Shown one piece after another: positions 44,901 through 53,380 of a stretch of DNA of 64,000 nt. A model generated the notes under the pieces. The model had not been told where the DNA came from. It saw only the letters and a program-made list of their open reading frames with translations, and made no database searches. The number at the start of each line of letters is the position of its first letter. Within the stretch, counting starts at the first letter, position 1. The position numbers were made by a program, and so were the translations under genes. Origin of the DNA: Limnobacter thiooxidans. GTDB taxonomy: Bacteria; Pseudomonadota; Gammaproteobacteria; Burkholderiales; Burkholderiaceae_B. The stretch is taken from the NCBI RefSeq assembly GCF_036323495.1, contig NZ_AP028947.1, positions 3,038,001 to 3,102,000 of the forward strand, given 5' to 3'.

Positions 44901-45037
44901 TAGTGGCGTGCTTTGAGAATCACCAATCTATGACCAAGCAAATTCTGACCAATGACCGGATACGGGAGTCGTTTGCGGAGCTGTTATTGCCGTTTGTTTA
45001 TGGGAAGCTAAAAGTTGATAATCGACCTTCGACTTAA
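41951..45037 (+). CDS. hsdR: Type I restriction enzyme motor/nuclease subunit HsdR
   Basis: A 1028-residue translocase-endonuclease. N-terminal PD-(D/E)xK domain: SIDLVFFVNGIPVATMELKT holds the Asp and the E-x-K. Superfamily 2 helicase motifs: Walker A in HSAGSGKTNTISW (about 315-320), ADEAHTSQTGSAAKK (DEAH box), FAFTATPKSKTMELFG (motif III), and VANKYQTGFDQPLLVSMYV plus LSRLNRTHPGKD (motifs V-VI). Full family length. It moves DNA past the bound HsdM2S complex and cuts at a distance. Last gene of the operon; the next genes point the other way. Confidence 0.95.
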   Translation: MSNIHKELHFEKEICAQLKAQGWLHSEGDAGYDAEKALFPEDLLWWVQETQPQAWAKIKAMHNGQSEKKLLERVVKVLQADGTLSVVRHGFKDVSSGRISLCQFKPATSLNPATLADYGKVRLRVMQQVHYSLHNRNSIDLVFFVNGIPVATMELKTDFTQTIDDAVKQYKFDRPPKDPVSKAEEPLLAFKRGALVHFAVSTEEVQMTTKLEGPGTTFLPFNLGNNGGKGNPDNPNGFKTEYLWEKVLHRDSFLDIIGRFVHLQRKDSVDKKTGKKVTKLSMIFPRFHQLEGVTQLIAAAKVEGPGNKYLIQHSAGSGKTNTISWTAHQLASLHDAANKKVFDSVIVVTDRTVLDDQLQDAIYQFEHKHGVVACIKSQPGDSKSAQLAQALKDKTPVIIVTIQTFPFVVDALADVTLKGRSYAIIADEAHTSQTGSAAKKVKSILSPAEQAELEDGGDLDIEALLAAEMAARAQPKNISYFAFTATPKSKTMELFGRVGASGKPEPFHVYTMQQAIEEGFILDVLKNYTPYKVAFKIAHNGQDYDSETVNKSEALKSLMNWVRLHPYNIAQKVAVIVEHFKTNVAWRLGGKAKAMVVTGSRKEAVRYKVAIDKYITDKAAQDPSYKALQAMVAFSGQVIDPDTGPGEFTETNMNPGLNGREMREAFAEDEYQVMIVANKYQTGFDQPLLVSMYVDKKLSGVAAVQTLSRLNRTHPGKDVTFVIDFVNKPDEILEAFVPYFKTAALSDVSDPNVIHDLQSKLDAALIYTAQEVDYLVKVYFNKPTQAAVSKCLQPAQSRFRDGLKAAIAANDLPEIERLEGFKKDVITFVRIYDFLSQIINYDDSELEKRSIFLKLLSRLLKSSVDLETIDLSDVELTHYQLRSKGLQNIPLTKADPKALDPAFTDLGTTKPPKNDEEALFAEIIERVNKLFEGDQLTDADAVAVFNHVAGKMLENENLMEQAKANSEQQFGASPDFKKVLEEAVVACFENHQSMTKQILTNDRIRESFAELLLPFVYGKLKVDNRPST

Positions 45038-45047
45038 AACTTTATCT

Positions 45048-45461
45048 TTATAGTTCAACGTAGCCACGAGCGGCGTCGAGAACTTTTTCAAATTTGTTTT
45101 GAGACAACGCTTGGAGAGGTGTTTTTCCGTTCAAGGTAAGCTTGCGCTGCATGAAAAATACCCATCGCCCCCACGCATCTATGGGCGCCAAAATCTGTGC
45201 TACTTGTTCAAGTTCAGAGCAGTTAATGCCGCGTTTACCATAGAACTTAGGGTAATAAAATTCACCATCGAGTTCGAGTTTTATCACCCTAAAATCCTTC
45301 ACTCGAAGTTCAAGGTCTTCTGGTTTTATTCCAAGCATGTCGCAAAAGCGTTCAGCGGTGACTATATTGCCTTTCTTTAGTTGCAGCACCCTGTTGGCGT
45401 GGGCCTGACGCTTGCTATCCTCCCAATACAACCTATCAGAAGAGAGTTCTTGTGTTCCCAT
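45048..45461 (-). CDS. Antitoxin-like protein with MbcA/ParS/Xre-type C terminus
   Basis: A 137-residue protein. The C-terminal end TPLQALSQNKFEKVLDAARG resembles the antitoxin toxin-binding (DUF2384, MbcA/ParS/Xre) domain. The N-terminal part has KGNIVTAERFCDMLGIKPED, a probable DNA-binding helix pair. Lies 17 bp downstream of the unknown 172-residue protein gene on the same strand and converges on hsdR with 10 bp between. The usual RES or Fic partner toxin is not present, so if this is an antitoxin its partner would be the upstream gene. Moderate to low confidence in the family call. Confidence 0.5.
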   Translation of the reverse strand: MGTQELSSDRLYWEDSKRQAHANRVLQLKKGNIVTAERFCDMLGIKPEDLELRVKDFRVIKLELDGEFYYPKFYGKRGINCSELEQVAQILAPIDAWGRWVFFMQRKLTLNGKTPLQALSQNKFEKVLDAARGYVEL

Positions 45462-45478
45462 CTAGTCTTTCGCCTTTT

Positions 45479-45997
45479 TTAAGAACTCTGACAAGAAGCC
45501 TTGTCCGCTGAAATCGATGCAAAGGCGCAAGTGCCCATAGAATTCAAACCGTCATCTGCTGAGTTCAGCACTTCCTCAATTAACCGGCCGTCGGATAGAT
45601 GAACCGCTAGCACCAGTGGTGTCATCACGATTCTTATAATCGAATGAAGAGATAATTTACCTTCTGCATCATCCCTACACAAAATATATAAGTCTCTCAG
45701 CAAGGCCGAATAACCCTCCCTAACAAGTTTTCTGTGCCAATTCTTATTAGATATTTTCGAATCCAACCAAGATTTGAAACAGTCATGGAAAGTCATCCCT
45801 TGATGGTGGTTTGAGCGACCTGAGTTTCTAAACTCTATAACTGTGTAAGGGTTAAAAGCTACAAACTCTTTAACAAATGCGTTTTGAGTAAGAGGGGGAA
45901 TATTTGGTCGACCAATCAAAGAAAAATACAAATGTTCTTCAGCCTCGGTAATACCTGTTCTATTCGAATCAATTAAAAACGGATGTAGAACCTTCAT
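45479..45997 (-). CDS. Protein of unknown function, first gene of a two-gene unit
   Basis: A 172-residue protein I do not recognise. No signal peptide or clear membrane helix. It contains NAFVKEFVAFNPYTVIEFRN near residue 42 and a helical C-terminal half (IIRIVMTPLVLAVHLSDGRL). Starts ATG 45997, with the 22-bp palindrome and a divergent Xre regulator gene upstream. Base composition is lower in G+C than the hsd genes. Position before an antitoxin-like gene makes a toxin role possible; nothing in the sequence proves it. Confidence 0.55.
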   Translation of the reverse strand: MKVLHPFLIDSNRTGITEAEEHLYFSLIGRPNIPPLTQNAFVKEFVAFNPYTVIEFRNSGRSNHHQGMTFHDCFKSWLDSKISNKNWHRKLVREGYSALLRDLYILCRDDAEGKLSLHSIIRIVMTPLVLAVHLSDGRLIEEVLNSADDGLNSMGTCAFASISADKASCQSS

Positions 45998-46069
45998 GTA
46001 GATTGGTTTCCAACATTTTCAATTTTCCAGAGTTATTTATGGCTTAACTCAGAGGAATTAAAGCGACAG

Positions 46070-46091
46070 AATGATGCATATATGCATCATT
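46070..46091. promoter_or_regulatory. 22-bp perfect palindrome, likely Xre operator
   Basis: AATGATGCATA followed by its exact reverse complement TATGCATCATT, in the 134-bp gap between the divergent two-gene unit and the Xre regulator gene. A partial third copy (TGCACATC) follows. The position fits an operator controlling both directions. Confidence 0.6.
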
Positions 46092-46131
46092 GCACATCGT
46101 AGCATGAAGTCTCTATAAGACCAATTGCTAA

Positions 46132-46374
46132 ATGACACTCTCTTTGACTTTAGGTGCTTTGGTTCGCGCTAGGCGAATTGAACTCGGCTACAGCCAAGAC
46201 GATTTGGCTTTACGAGCCGGATTGACTCGGTCATTTATATGGCGTTTCGAATCTGGCAGAACCCAGCCGACCATTGAAACCTTCTCTAAAATTGCGTCCG
46301 CGTTAAATCTGAGAGCCTCTAAATTGTTACTTCAGGCTGAAACCATTCAGGAAAATCAGTACAAAAGTACCTGA
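46132..46374 (+). CDS. Xre family helix-turn-helix regulator
   Basis: An 80-residue DNA-binding protein consisting almost wholly of an HTH_XRE domain: ALVRARRIELGYSQDDLALR, then AGLTRSFIWRFESGRTQPTI with the recognition helix, and FSKIASALNLRASKLL. Starts ATG 46132, 41 bp after a 22-bp perfect palindrome. Divergent from the two-gene unit at 45048-45997, which it probably represses; it could also be a C-protein-like controller of the restriction operon, but that operon is distant and convergent. Last gene of the island before the ssb terminator. Confidence 0.8.
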   Translation: MTLSLTLGALVRARRIELGYSQDDLALRAGLTRSFIWRFESGRTQPTIETFSKIASALNLRASKLLLQAETIQENQYKST

Positions 46375-46516
46375 AAGAGACAAGCGTTGTTTGGCAGCAA
46401 AAACTTCTCTTTTATCGCTCAAGAGTCAGTGACTTAGGATGAGCTACCCACAAAGAACATCAAAGTAGTTGTTTAGAAATATCAATACCAACTCCCTGAA
46501 CAAAGCGTGGATAAAG

Positions 46517-46552
46517 AAAAAGCTCGCCAGCACAAAGCTTAGCGAGCTTTTA
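46517..46552 (-). terminator. Rho-independent terminator of ssb
   Basis: AAAGCTCGC / GCGAGCTTT, a 9-bp stem with a 14-base loop, followed on the minus strand by a T-rich run (TTTTTC). About 27 bases past the ssb stop. It marks the right edge of the accessory region. Confidence 0.75.
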
Positions 46553-46578
46553 TCAACAGAAATAACCTTTAGTCGGTT

Positions 46579-47091
46579 TTAGAAGGGAATGTCGTCATCC
46601 AGATCAGCAACGCTTTGCGGCGCTGAACGTTGGGGCGCAGGCGCCGATGAGCGCATGCTGCTGCCGCCACCAGAATTGCCACCTGAACTGCGGCTTGGTG
46701 CGGGCGACTGATCGAAATCATCACCACCGCCCATGGATGAACCACCACCGCCACCATCACGGCCGCCGAGCAATTGCATTTGGTCGGCAATAATTTCAGT
46801 GGTGTACTTGTCCACACCCGACTGGTCCTGCCACTTGCGTGTTTTCAAGCGCCCTTCAATGTAAACCGAACGGCCTTTCTTGCAATACTCGCCCGCGATT
46901 TCAGCCAAACGACCGTAAATAACCACGCGGTGCCATTCGGTTTCTTCGCGCTTTTCGCCTGTGTTTTTGTCTTTCCAGTTGCTGGATGTGGCCAACGCCA
47001 GGTTAACCACTGCGCCACCGTCGGGCAAATAACGCACATCGGGGTCTTTGCCCAAATTACCAACCAGAATGACCTTGTTTACTGATGCCAT
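46579..47091 (-). CDS. ssb: Single-stranded DNA-binding protein
   Basis: A 170-residue SSB. The OB fold covers residues 1-110: [61 protein letters not shown] Gly/Ser-rich linker follows, and the tail ends LDDDIPF, the acidic tip that binds replication and repair partners. Protects single-stranded DNA in replication, recombination and repair. Transcribed from the side of the MFS gene, 30 bp downstream of it; ssb next to uvrA with an MFS gene between is a common betaproteobacterial order. Confidence 0.97.
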   Translation of the reverse strand: MASVNKVILVGNLGKDPDVRYLPDGGAVVNLALATSSNWKDKNTGEKREETEWHRVVIYGRLAEIAGEYCKKGRSVYIEGRLKTRKWQDQSGVDKYTTEIIADQMQLLGGRDGGGGGSSMGGGDDFDQSPAPSRSSGGNSGGGSSMRSSAPAPQRSAPQSVADLDDDIPF

Positions 47092-47121
47092 GAAAATGCT
47101 CCTGAATTCTTGAAATGAGTT

Positions 47122-48402
47122 TTAAGTGGGGCTGGTGGACGCGGTGTTTGAATCGCTATTGCCAGGCTGTACTGTAGTGGCGCGTGGCGGCAAGGCTTTG
47201 ATGCCCATGGCCAGCAAAAACCACAACACGACCAGCAGCAACACACCTTCAAACACGCCTTGCGCCCCCAAGTGGCGAAACGCCAAGCCACCGAGCGCAC
47301 CACCGGCAAAAAGCCCCAGCGCTTGAGAAGTATTATATACACCCAATGCCAAACCCCTGTGACTGAGGGGTGCCACTCGTGATACCCACGAGGGAAGGGT
47401 AGCCTCGAGCAGATTGAAGCCGACGAAATACGCGAGCAGCAGCAAAACCACCACCCAGCCTTGGTCAGCCAACAACACCAGGCCCAACAGCACCACCGCC
47501 ATCAAGGCGATTGAGCCCAGTTTGACCTGCTTGGTTTTGGCTTTTTTCTCGGACCACACCATCAGCGGCACCATCAGGACAAACGAGCCCAACACCACGG
47601 GCAAGTACACTTTCCAGTGTTCTTCCAGCGGCAAACCAAGACCGCTGAGCAACAAACTGGGCACGACCACAAACAAGGACATCTGTGTCAGGTGCAAGGT
47701 AAAAATACCCAGATTCAAACGCAGCAAATCGGTTTGGGTCAGCACAGCCCAGCCATCGGCAAAACTGCCTTGCAGCTTGGCTTGTTGGTCAGCCAGGTTC
47801 GGTGTGGGCAATAGCCAGATCACCACCCCAATGCCCAGAATACTGAGGACACCTGTGATGCCGAACAAGCCACTGAGCCCAAAAAACTTGTACAACACAG
47901 GGGCACACACCAGAGACAGTGCAAAAGTGATGCCGATGGAGGCGCCGATCATGGCCATACCCTTGGAGCGCACCTCATCGCGGGTGACATCCGCCAACAA
48001 AGCAGACAATGCGGCAGATATGGCACCAGCCCCTTGAAGGGCACGCGCCCAAACCAGTTGCTCAACCGTTTCTGCGACATAGCCCAGCCAGCAACCCGCT
48101 GCAAACAGCAACAAGCCACCGATGATGATGGGTTTTCTACCAATTTTGTCAGAAGCCCAGCCCAGCGGAATTTGCATGCAGGCCTGAGCCAGGCCATAAA
48201 TACCCATCGCCAGGCCAATCAGGCTGAGGTTGTCCCCACCCGGCAAGCCGGCAGCGTGCAGTGAAAACACAGGCAAAATCATGAACATGCCAAACATGCG
48301 CAACGCATAAATGCTGGCAAGCCACCCGGCAGCCTTTCGCTCGGCAGGCAACATGGTGAAAGCATCGGGAACAGAAGTGCGGCTCACGCTTTTAAGACTC
48401 AT
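47122..48402 (-). CDS. MFS transporter
   Basis: A 426-residue major facilitator with 12 predicted helices. After a short N-terminal leader, WLASIYALRMFGMFMILPVF is TM1; QIPLGWASDKIGRKPIIIGG is the loop 2-3 signature (GxxxDxxGRR/K). Residues around 200-230 form the central cytoplasmic loop. It resembles the putative drug or sugar efflux transporters found between uvrA and ssb in Burkholderiales. Substrate not known. Divergent from uvrA; starts ATG 48402. Confidence 0.88.
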   Translation of the reverse strand: MSLKSVSRTSVPDAFTMLPAERKAAGWLASIYALRMFGMFMILPVFSLHAAGLPGGDNLSLIGLAMGIYGLAQACMQIPLGWASDKIGRKPIIIGGLLLFAAGCWLGYVAETVEQLVWARALQGAGAISAALSALLADVTRDEVRSKGMAMIGASIGITFALSLVCAPVLYKFFGLSGLFGITGVLSILGIGVVIWLLPTPNLADQQAKLQGSFADGWAVLTQTDLLRLNLGIFTLHLTQMSLFVVVPSLLLSGLGLPLEEHWKVYLPVVLGSFVLMVPLMVWSEKKAKTKQVKLGSIALMAVVLLGLVLLADQGWVVVLLLLAYFVGFNLLEATLPSWVSRVAPLSHRGLALGVYNTSQALGLFAGGALGGLAFRHLGAQGVFEGVLLLVVLWFLLAMGIKALPPRATTVQPGNSDSNTASTSPT

Positions 48403-48504
48403 GTGGTTTGGAAAATCAAGGGCTTGAACAACCCGCGCAGATGTCTTGATCCGGGAAACCGTCTATAGTATCAGGTTGGCCGCTGATTCCATTTGCTGTA
48501 CCGC

Positions 48505-51375
48505 ATGAACTCCATTCGCATTCGTGGCGCTAGAACCCACAACCTGAAAAACATCTCGCTTGACCTGCCCCGCGATTCCCTCGTGGTGCTGACAGGTCTA
48601 TCAGGATCGGGCAAATCCAGCCTGGCCTTTGACACCCTGTATGCCGAGGGCCAACGGCGCTACGTAGAAAGCCTGTCGGCCTACGCCCGCCAGTTTTTGC
48701 AGCTGATGGAAAAGCCGGATGTAGACTTGATCGAAGGACTGTCACCGGCCATTTCGATCGAGCAAAAAGCGACCAGCCACAACCCGCGCTCAACCGTGGG
48801 GACAGTCACCGAAATTCACGATTACCTGCGTTTGCTGTTTGCCCGCGCGGGCACACCCCGCTGCCCGGAACATGACTTGGAACTGAGCGTACAAACAGTT
48901 TCAGAAATGGTGGACACGGTGCTTGGCTGGCCGGAAGAAGCGCGAATCATGATTTTGGCGCCGGTACTCGACCAGCGCAAAGGCGAACACGTTGACATGC
49001 TCAACGACCTGCGCGCCCAAGGCTTTGTGCGCATTCGCCTGAAGAAAGGGCCACAAGACGCGCCTGAAATTCTTGAACTGGACAAACTACCGCCGCTGGA
49101 CAAACACCACAAGCACAACCTGGACGTGGTGGTTGACCGCCTGAAAGTACGGGTAGATGCACGGCAGCGTTTGGCGGAAAGTTTCGAGACAGCCCTGCGC
49201 CTGTCGGATGGCAAAGCGATCGCGGTAAACCTGGACACGGAAACCGAAACCGTTTTTTCCAGCAAGTTTGCCTGCCCGGTGTGCGACTACAGCCTGACCG
49301 AGCTTGAACCCCGTTTGTTCTCCTTCAACAACCCGGCCGGGGCTTGCCCGGTGTGCGATGGTTTGGGACACGAAACTTTTTTTGACCCCCAGCGCGTGGT
49401 GGCCCACCCTGACATTTCCCTGTCGGCCGGCGCCATCAGCGGGTGGGACCGCCGCAATGCGCTTTATTACCAGATGATCCAAAGCCTGGCGGCGCACTAT
49501 GGGTTCGACCCGGAATCGCCCTGGAAAGAACTGCCAGATGATGTGCAACAGGTGGTGTTGTATGGATCGGGCAGCGAACAGATTACTTTCACCTACCTCA
49601 GCGAACGCAGCAAGCCGGTTGCCAAAACCCACCCCTTCGAAGGCATTTTGCCCAACCTGACGCGCCGCCACCGTGAAACCGACTCATCGGCAGTGCGTGA
49701 CGAACTGGGCAAGTTGATGGCCGTGCGAGGTTGCCAGGCCTGCCAAGGGTCGCGCCTGAAAACCGGTGCGCGCCACGTATTTATCGGCGAACACGACCAC
49801 CGAAGGGCGCTGCATCAAGTGACTGAATTGCCTATTCACAAGGCGCTGCATTATTTTGAAGGCATGACCATGCACGGGGCCAAGGGTCAGATTGCTGAAA
49901 AAATCGTGGTGGAAATCAAGGCTCGCTTGCAATTCCTGAATGACGTAGGCCTGAATTACCTGACCTTGAACCGCAGCGCCGATACGCTCAGCGGTGGCGA
50001 AAGCCAGCGCATCCGGCTGGCCAGCCAGATTGGTTCTGGCCTGACGGGTGTGATGTACGTACTGGATGAACCATCGATTGGCTTGCACCAGCGCGACAAC
50101 GACCGGCTTATTCAAACCCTGTTGCGCCTGAAAAACCTGGGCAACACCGTGCTGGTGGTTGAACATGACGAAGACGCGATTCGCTGCGCCGATTACGTGG
50201 TGGACATGGGCCCTGGCGCAGGCGAACACGGCGGCCACGTGGTGGCCCAAGGTACACCGGCTGAAATTCTGGCCAACCCGAAGTCATTGACGGGGCAGTA
50301 CCTGAATGGTCAACTGAAAATTGACCGCTTAAGCCCCATGCGCAAACCCGACCCGGCGCGCATGCTGACCATTCACAACGCCACGGGCAACAACCTGAAA
50401 GACGTCACTGCAAGCATTCCAGTGGGGTTGTTTGTTTGCGTCACTGGCGTATCCGGTTCAGGAAAATCGACCCTGATCAACGACACCTTGCTGGCCGAAG
50501 CAGCGCACCAGTTGAACCGTGCCCATTCCGAAGGCGCCCCACACAGCCACATTGCAGGCCTGGACCACTTTGACAAGGTCATTGCCGTGGACCAAAGCCC
50601 GATTGGCCGCACACCCCGCAGCAACCCGGCCACTTACACGGGCCTGTTCACGCCCATTCGTGAACTGTTTGCGGGCGTGCCTTCTGCACGCGAGCGCGGT
50701 TACGACGTGGGTCGCTTCTCGTTCAATGTGAAAGGCGGCCGATGCGAAGCCTGCCAGGGCGATGGCGTGGTGAAAGTGGAAATGCACTTTTTGCCCGACC
50801 TGTATGTGCCCTGTGATGTCTGCCACGGCAAACGCTACAACCGCGAAACCCTGGAAATTCAATACCGCGGCAAAAGCATTGCTGAAGTGCTTGAACTGAC
50901 GGTGGAAAAAGCGCTTGAAGTATTCGCAGCCGTGCCCAACATTGCACGCAAACTGCAAACCCTGATTGATGTAGGCCTGGGTTATATTCGCCTGGGGCAA
51001 TCGGCCACCACGCTGTCTGGCGGTGAAGCACAGAGGGTGAAGTTGTCGCTGGAGCTTTCAAAACGCGACACCGGCAAAACCCTTTACATTCTGGACGAGC
51101 CCACCACGGGCCTGCACTTCCATGACATTGCGATGTTGCTGAAAGTGTTGAACCCGCTGGTTGAACAGGGCAACACCGTATTGGTGATCGAGCACAACCT
51201 GGATGTAATCAAGTGCGCGGACTGGGTGCTCGACATGGGGCCGGAGGGCGGTGACAACGGTGGCCAGTTAATCGCCGAAGGCACGCCACGCGACATTGCC
51301 AACAACCCGGCCAGCCACACGGGTCAATTTTTGGCCCGTTTCTACAACGATGAAAAAGCAGGTGGAAAGGCCTGA
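48505..51375 (+). CDS. uvrA: Excinuclease ABC subunit A
   Basis: A 956-residue nucleotide-excision-repair damage sensor. Two ABC ATPase halves: Walker [16 protein letters not shown] near residue 30 and [16 protein letters not shown] near 650; signature motifs [16 protein letters not shown] and [15 protein letters not shown]. Zinc modules [13 protein letters not shown]...CPVCDGLG and [14 protein letters not shown]...[10 protein letters not shown]. Starts ATG 48505 ([19 protein letters not shown]); a TTG four codons before is unlikely. No LexA-type CTGT-N8-ACAG box was found in the 102-bp upstream gap. A GGCCTG/CAGGCC hairpin lies over the stop codon without a T tract. Confidence 0.97.
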   Translation: MNSIRIRGARTHNLKNISLDLPRDSLVVLTGLSGSGKSSLAFDTLYAEGQRRYVESLSAYARQFLQLMEKPDVDLIEGLSPAISIEQKATSHNPRSTVGTVTEIHDYLRLLFARAGTPRCPEHDLELSVQTVSEMVDTVLGWPEEARIMILAPVLDQRKGEHVDMLNDLRAQGFVRIRLKKGPQDAPEILELDKLPPLDKHHKHNLDVVVDRLKVRVDARQRLAESFETALRLSDGKAIAVNLDTETETVFSSKFACPVCDYSLTELEPRLFSFNNPAGACPVCDGLGHETFFDPQRVVAHPDISLSAGAISGWDRRNALYYQMIQSLAAHYGFDPESPWKELPDDVQQVVLYGSGSEQITFTYLSERSKPVAKTHPFEGILPNLTRRHRETDSSAVRDELGKLMAVRGCQACQGSRLKTGARHVFIGEHDHRRALHQVTELPIHKALHYFEGMTMHGAKGQIAEKIVVEIKARLQFLNDVGLNYLTLNRSADTLSGGESQRIRLASQIGSGLTGVMYVLDEPSIGLHQRDNDRLIQTLLRLKNLGNTVLVVEHDEDAIRCADYVVDMGPGAGEHGGHVVAQGTPAEILANPKSLTGQYLNGQLKIDRLSPMRKPDPARMLTIHNATGNNLKDVTASIPVGLFVCVTGVSGSGKSTLINDTLLAEAAHQLNRAHSEGAPHSHIAGLDHFDKVIAVDQSPIGRTPRSNPATYTGLFTPIRELFAGVPSARERGYDVGRFSFNVKGGRCEACQGDGVVKVEMHFLPDLYVPCDVCHGKRYNRETLEIQYRGKSIAEVLELTVEKALEVFAAVPNIARKLQTLIDVGLGYIRLGQSATTLSGGEAQRVKLSLELSKRDTGKTLYILDEPTTGLHFHDIAMLLKVLNPLVEQGNTVLVIEHNLDVIKCADWVLDMGPEGGDNGGQLIAEGTPRDIANNPASHTGQFLARFYNDEKAGGKA

Positions 51376-51434
51376 AAACAGGCCAAAAAAGTGCTCGTGT
51401 AGAATAGGGGGTTCTTTCAAGCAGTGGGAGCACC

Positions 51435-52331
51435 ATGAACGAACAATTTGAAACCCTATTCAAGTACATTGAGCCAGCAAAATTGCTGGAGCTTGGCTTG
51501 CAGGCCATGAAATTTATCCTGGTCATTGTTGTGGCGCTGTTTATACTGCGGCTAGTTAAAGCCGCGATTCAGCGTGTTGGCGCAAGAATGCAAGCCCGCA
51601 GCAAAACCCTGGACGACCAGAAACGCGTCGAAACACTAACGCGCGTGCTGAAGTACGTGGCCAACGTGGTCATTCTTCTCTTGGGTGCATTGATCGCATT
51701 GGGTACCATCGGCATTTCAATTGCCCCGGTGCTGGCCGCTGCAGGTGTGGTTGGCCTGGCCGTTGGCTTTGGTGCTCAAAGCCTGGTGAAAGACTATTTC
51801 ACAGGCGTTGTGTTGCTGCTGGAAAACCAGATTCGCGCAGGCGACACCATTGAAGTGGGTGGAAAATCAGGCACCGTGGAAAACGTTACCCTGCGCTATG
51901 TAAGGCTGCGGGACGCACACGGTAATGTGCACTTCGTTCCAAACGGCCAAATCAACTCGGTCACCAACTCCACAATGGACTTTGCTTACGCAGTGATAGA
52001 TGTGGGTATTGCCTACAAGGAAGATGTGGACGCTTCCATTCAAGTCATGCAAAAAGTGGGGGTCGAGTTGGCCGAAGATCCCGAATGGGCCTCAAAAATT
52101 ACTGAACCGATGACCACTTTTGGTGTTCAGGAACTGGCGGATTCTGCAGTGATTGTACGGGTTCGGTTCAAAACCCAGCCTGGTGAGCAGTGGGGTGTTC
52201 GCCGCGAGTACAACAAGCGCATCAAGGCTGCATTCGACAGGGTGGGTATTGAAATTCCATTCCCGCATGTCACGATGTGTCCAAGCGGAACAAGCACTGT
52301 GGAGTTGCCAGCTCAAATTACATCAAAGTGA
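51435..52331 (+). CDS. MscS family mechanosensitive ion channel
   Basis: A 298-residue small-conductance mechanosensitive channel of the inner membrane. Three N-terminal helices: TM1 about 20-45, TM2 about 75-95, and the pore-lining TM3 AAAGVVGLAVGFGAQSLVKD with the Gly/Ala packing pattern. The beta domain follows (IRAGDTIEVGGKSGTVENVT, LRDAHGNVHFVPNGQINSV), then the alpha/beta C-terminal vestibule. About the length of E. coli MscS (286). Releases solutes on hypo-osmotic shock. Start ATG 51435 has GTGGGAG upstream; a -10-like TAGAAT lies at 51400-51405. Confidence 0.9.
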   Translation: MNEQFETLFKYIEPAKLLELGLQAMKFILVIVVALFILRLVKAAIQRVGARMQARSKTLDDQKRVETLTRVLKYVANVVILLLGALIALGTIGISIAPVLAAAGVVGLAVGFGAQSLVKDYFTGVVLLLENQIRAGDTIEVGGKSGTVENVTLRYVRLRDAHGNVHFVPNGQINSVTNSTMDFAYAVIDVGIAYKEDVDASIQVMQKVGVELAEDPEWASKITEPMTTFGVQELADSAVIVRVRFKTQPGEQWGVRREYNKRIKAAFDRVGIEIPFPHVTMCPSGTSTVELPAQITSK

Positions 52332-52385
52332 TAGTCCTGCTGGGGGCTGGCCTCGCAATAAATTCTGGTGGGGCCGTAGTGCCGC

Positions 52386-52410
52386 GTGTGCAGAAATTGA
52401 TTCTGCACAC
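52386..52410. repeat. Perfect 10-bp inverted repeat after mscS
   Basis: GTGTGCAGAA, ATTGA, TTCTGCACAC in the 214-bp gap between the MscS gene and the first MGC...SGF gene. No T tract follows, so it is more likely an operator or an mRNA 3' hairpin than a complete terminator. TAGAAT at 52423-52428 could be the -10 of the small gene. Confidence 0.5.
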
Positions 52411-52545
52411 TTGAGCCACTTGTAGAATTCGGCCTTTTTGTCGCGACCTTTCAGGAACCCTGTGAGCTCATCTTCTACCCAATTTTCAGAGACCGTGGTT
52501 TTGTCTGCGGTTTGTGTTCATGAAAATTTAGTCAAGGAGAAGATT

Positions 52546-52878
52546 ATGGGATGTAGTGCATTCAGCGGTGTATCAACAGTTCCACCAACTGGACAAAACG
52601 GTGATGATGGAAGTGGCGGCTCGCCTTTTGGAAACGTTCCTCTCTTTGAAAGGTCGGCCTTTGACTTTCAAAATCAGCAAAACAGGGATGCAAACCAAAA
52701 TGGGCAGAATACAAGCCAGTATGCATACGATTACGACTATGCTTTCGCCTCTACTGACCAGCAACCCAACAACACGGAGATGAACAGCTCACAGTTTGGC
52801 AACGCATGGTTGAACGGCTCGACACCCAGTAACTATGCTTACGACTATGACTACCAGTACGCCAGCAGCGGTTTCTGA
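52546..52878 (+). CDS. Small Tyr/Asp-repeat protein, MGC...SGF family member 1
   Basis: A 110-residue protein I do not recognise. It starts MGCSAFSGVSTVPPTGQNGD and ends YASSGF. There is no signal peptide or membrane helix. Two near-repeats, SQYAYDYDYAFAS and SNYAYDYDYQYAS, sit in the C-terminal half, spaced by a Gln/Asn-rich linker. Start ATG 52546 has AAGGAGA eight bases upstream; the longer open frame lacks such a site. Own terminator at 52894-52928. It pairs with the next gene, which shares the MGC start, the SGF end and a near-identical terminator, so the two are probably duplicates that have drifted. Function unknown. Confidence 0.6.
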   Translation: MGCSAFSGVSTVPPTGQNGDDGSGGSPFGNVPLFERSAFDFQNQQNRDANQNGQNTSQYAYDYDYAFASTDQQPNNTEMNSSQFGNAWLNGSTPSNYAYDYDYQYASSGF

Positions 52879-52893
52879 AGCTACACGCCTGAG

Positions 52894-52928
52894 AAAAAGG
52901 GATGCCTCGGCATCCCTTTTTTATTTTT
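52894..52928 (+). terminator. Terminator of MGC...SGF gene 1
   Basis: GGGATGCC / GGCATCCC stem with flanking A5 and T6, 20 bases after the stop. Nearly identical to the terminator after the second gene. Confidence 0.85.
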
Positions 52929-53129
52929 CCCCCGACAAGGCGGGTATGGAATATCGTTGGACTGCCCCCAGCTAATCGCCCTTGGTCCAAGCAGACCCAT
53001 TTCTAACCCGAGCACCGTGCGGCAGAGGTTTTTTATGGAACCAAGACCAAGAATTTCTTACTCAATTTGCAGACGCCGTGTTTTCTTACATGGGGTGGGG
53101 TCAATCAAAATTTGTGAATGGAGAAACGT

Positions 53130-53360
53130 ATGGGATGTGGAGCAATTGGAAGCGTACCCTCGGTTCAACCACCCGTACAAGGTGGGGGTGGTTGCGGTGG
53201 CGGTGGCAGTGGCGGCGGTTGCGGAGGGGTACCATCCGGGTCCATTCCCGGCTACGACACTCCAACAATCGACCCTCAGGACCAAAGTGACAGGGATGCA
53301 GCCCAGCGGGCGCAATTTGCAGATATGTCTGCAAATCAGGCCATCAACAGCGGATTCTAA
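53130..53360 (+). CDS. Small Gly-rich protein, MGC...SGF family member 2
   Basis: A 76-residue protein related to member 1 at its ends: start MGCGAIGSVPSVQPPVQGGG, end QAINSGF. The middle is a glycine/cysteine-rich run (GGGGCGGGGSGGGCGG) followed by an acidic, soluble segment (PTIDPQDQSDRDAAQRAQFA). Start ATG 53130 follows a GGAGAAA ribosome site; the upstream in-frame GTG is not favoured. ATGGGATGT at the start is identical in DNA to member 1. Two Cys in the glycine run and one at position 3 could bind metal or be modified. Function unknown. Confidence 0.6.
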   Translation: MGCGAIGSVPSVQPPVQGGGGCGGGGSGGGCGGVPSGSIPGYDTPTIDPQDQSDRDAAQRAQFADMSANQAINSGF

Positions 53361-53380
53361 TGCGTGGCTGAATGCCAGTA

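Noticed and set aside
48403..48504. Possible LexA box upstream of uvrA
   Set aside because: No CTGT-N8-ACAG match was found in the gap; only a lone TATAGT hexamer.
51369..51390. GGCCTG-AAAA-CAGGCC hairpin at the uvrA stop as a terminator
   Set aside because: It is followed by A6, not T, on the uvrA strand, so it does not fit a rho-independent terminator for uvrA.
52546..53360. Reading the MGC...SGF proteins as lipoproteins because of the cysteine at position 3
   Set aside because: There is no signal peptide before the cysteine, so signal peptidase II could not act.
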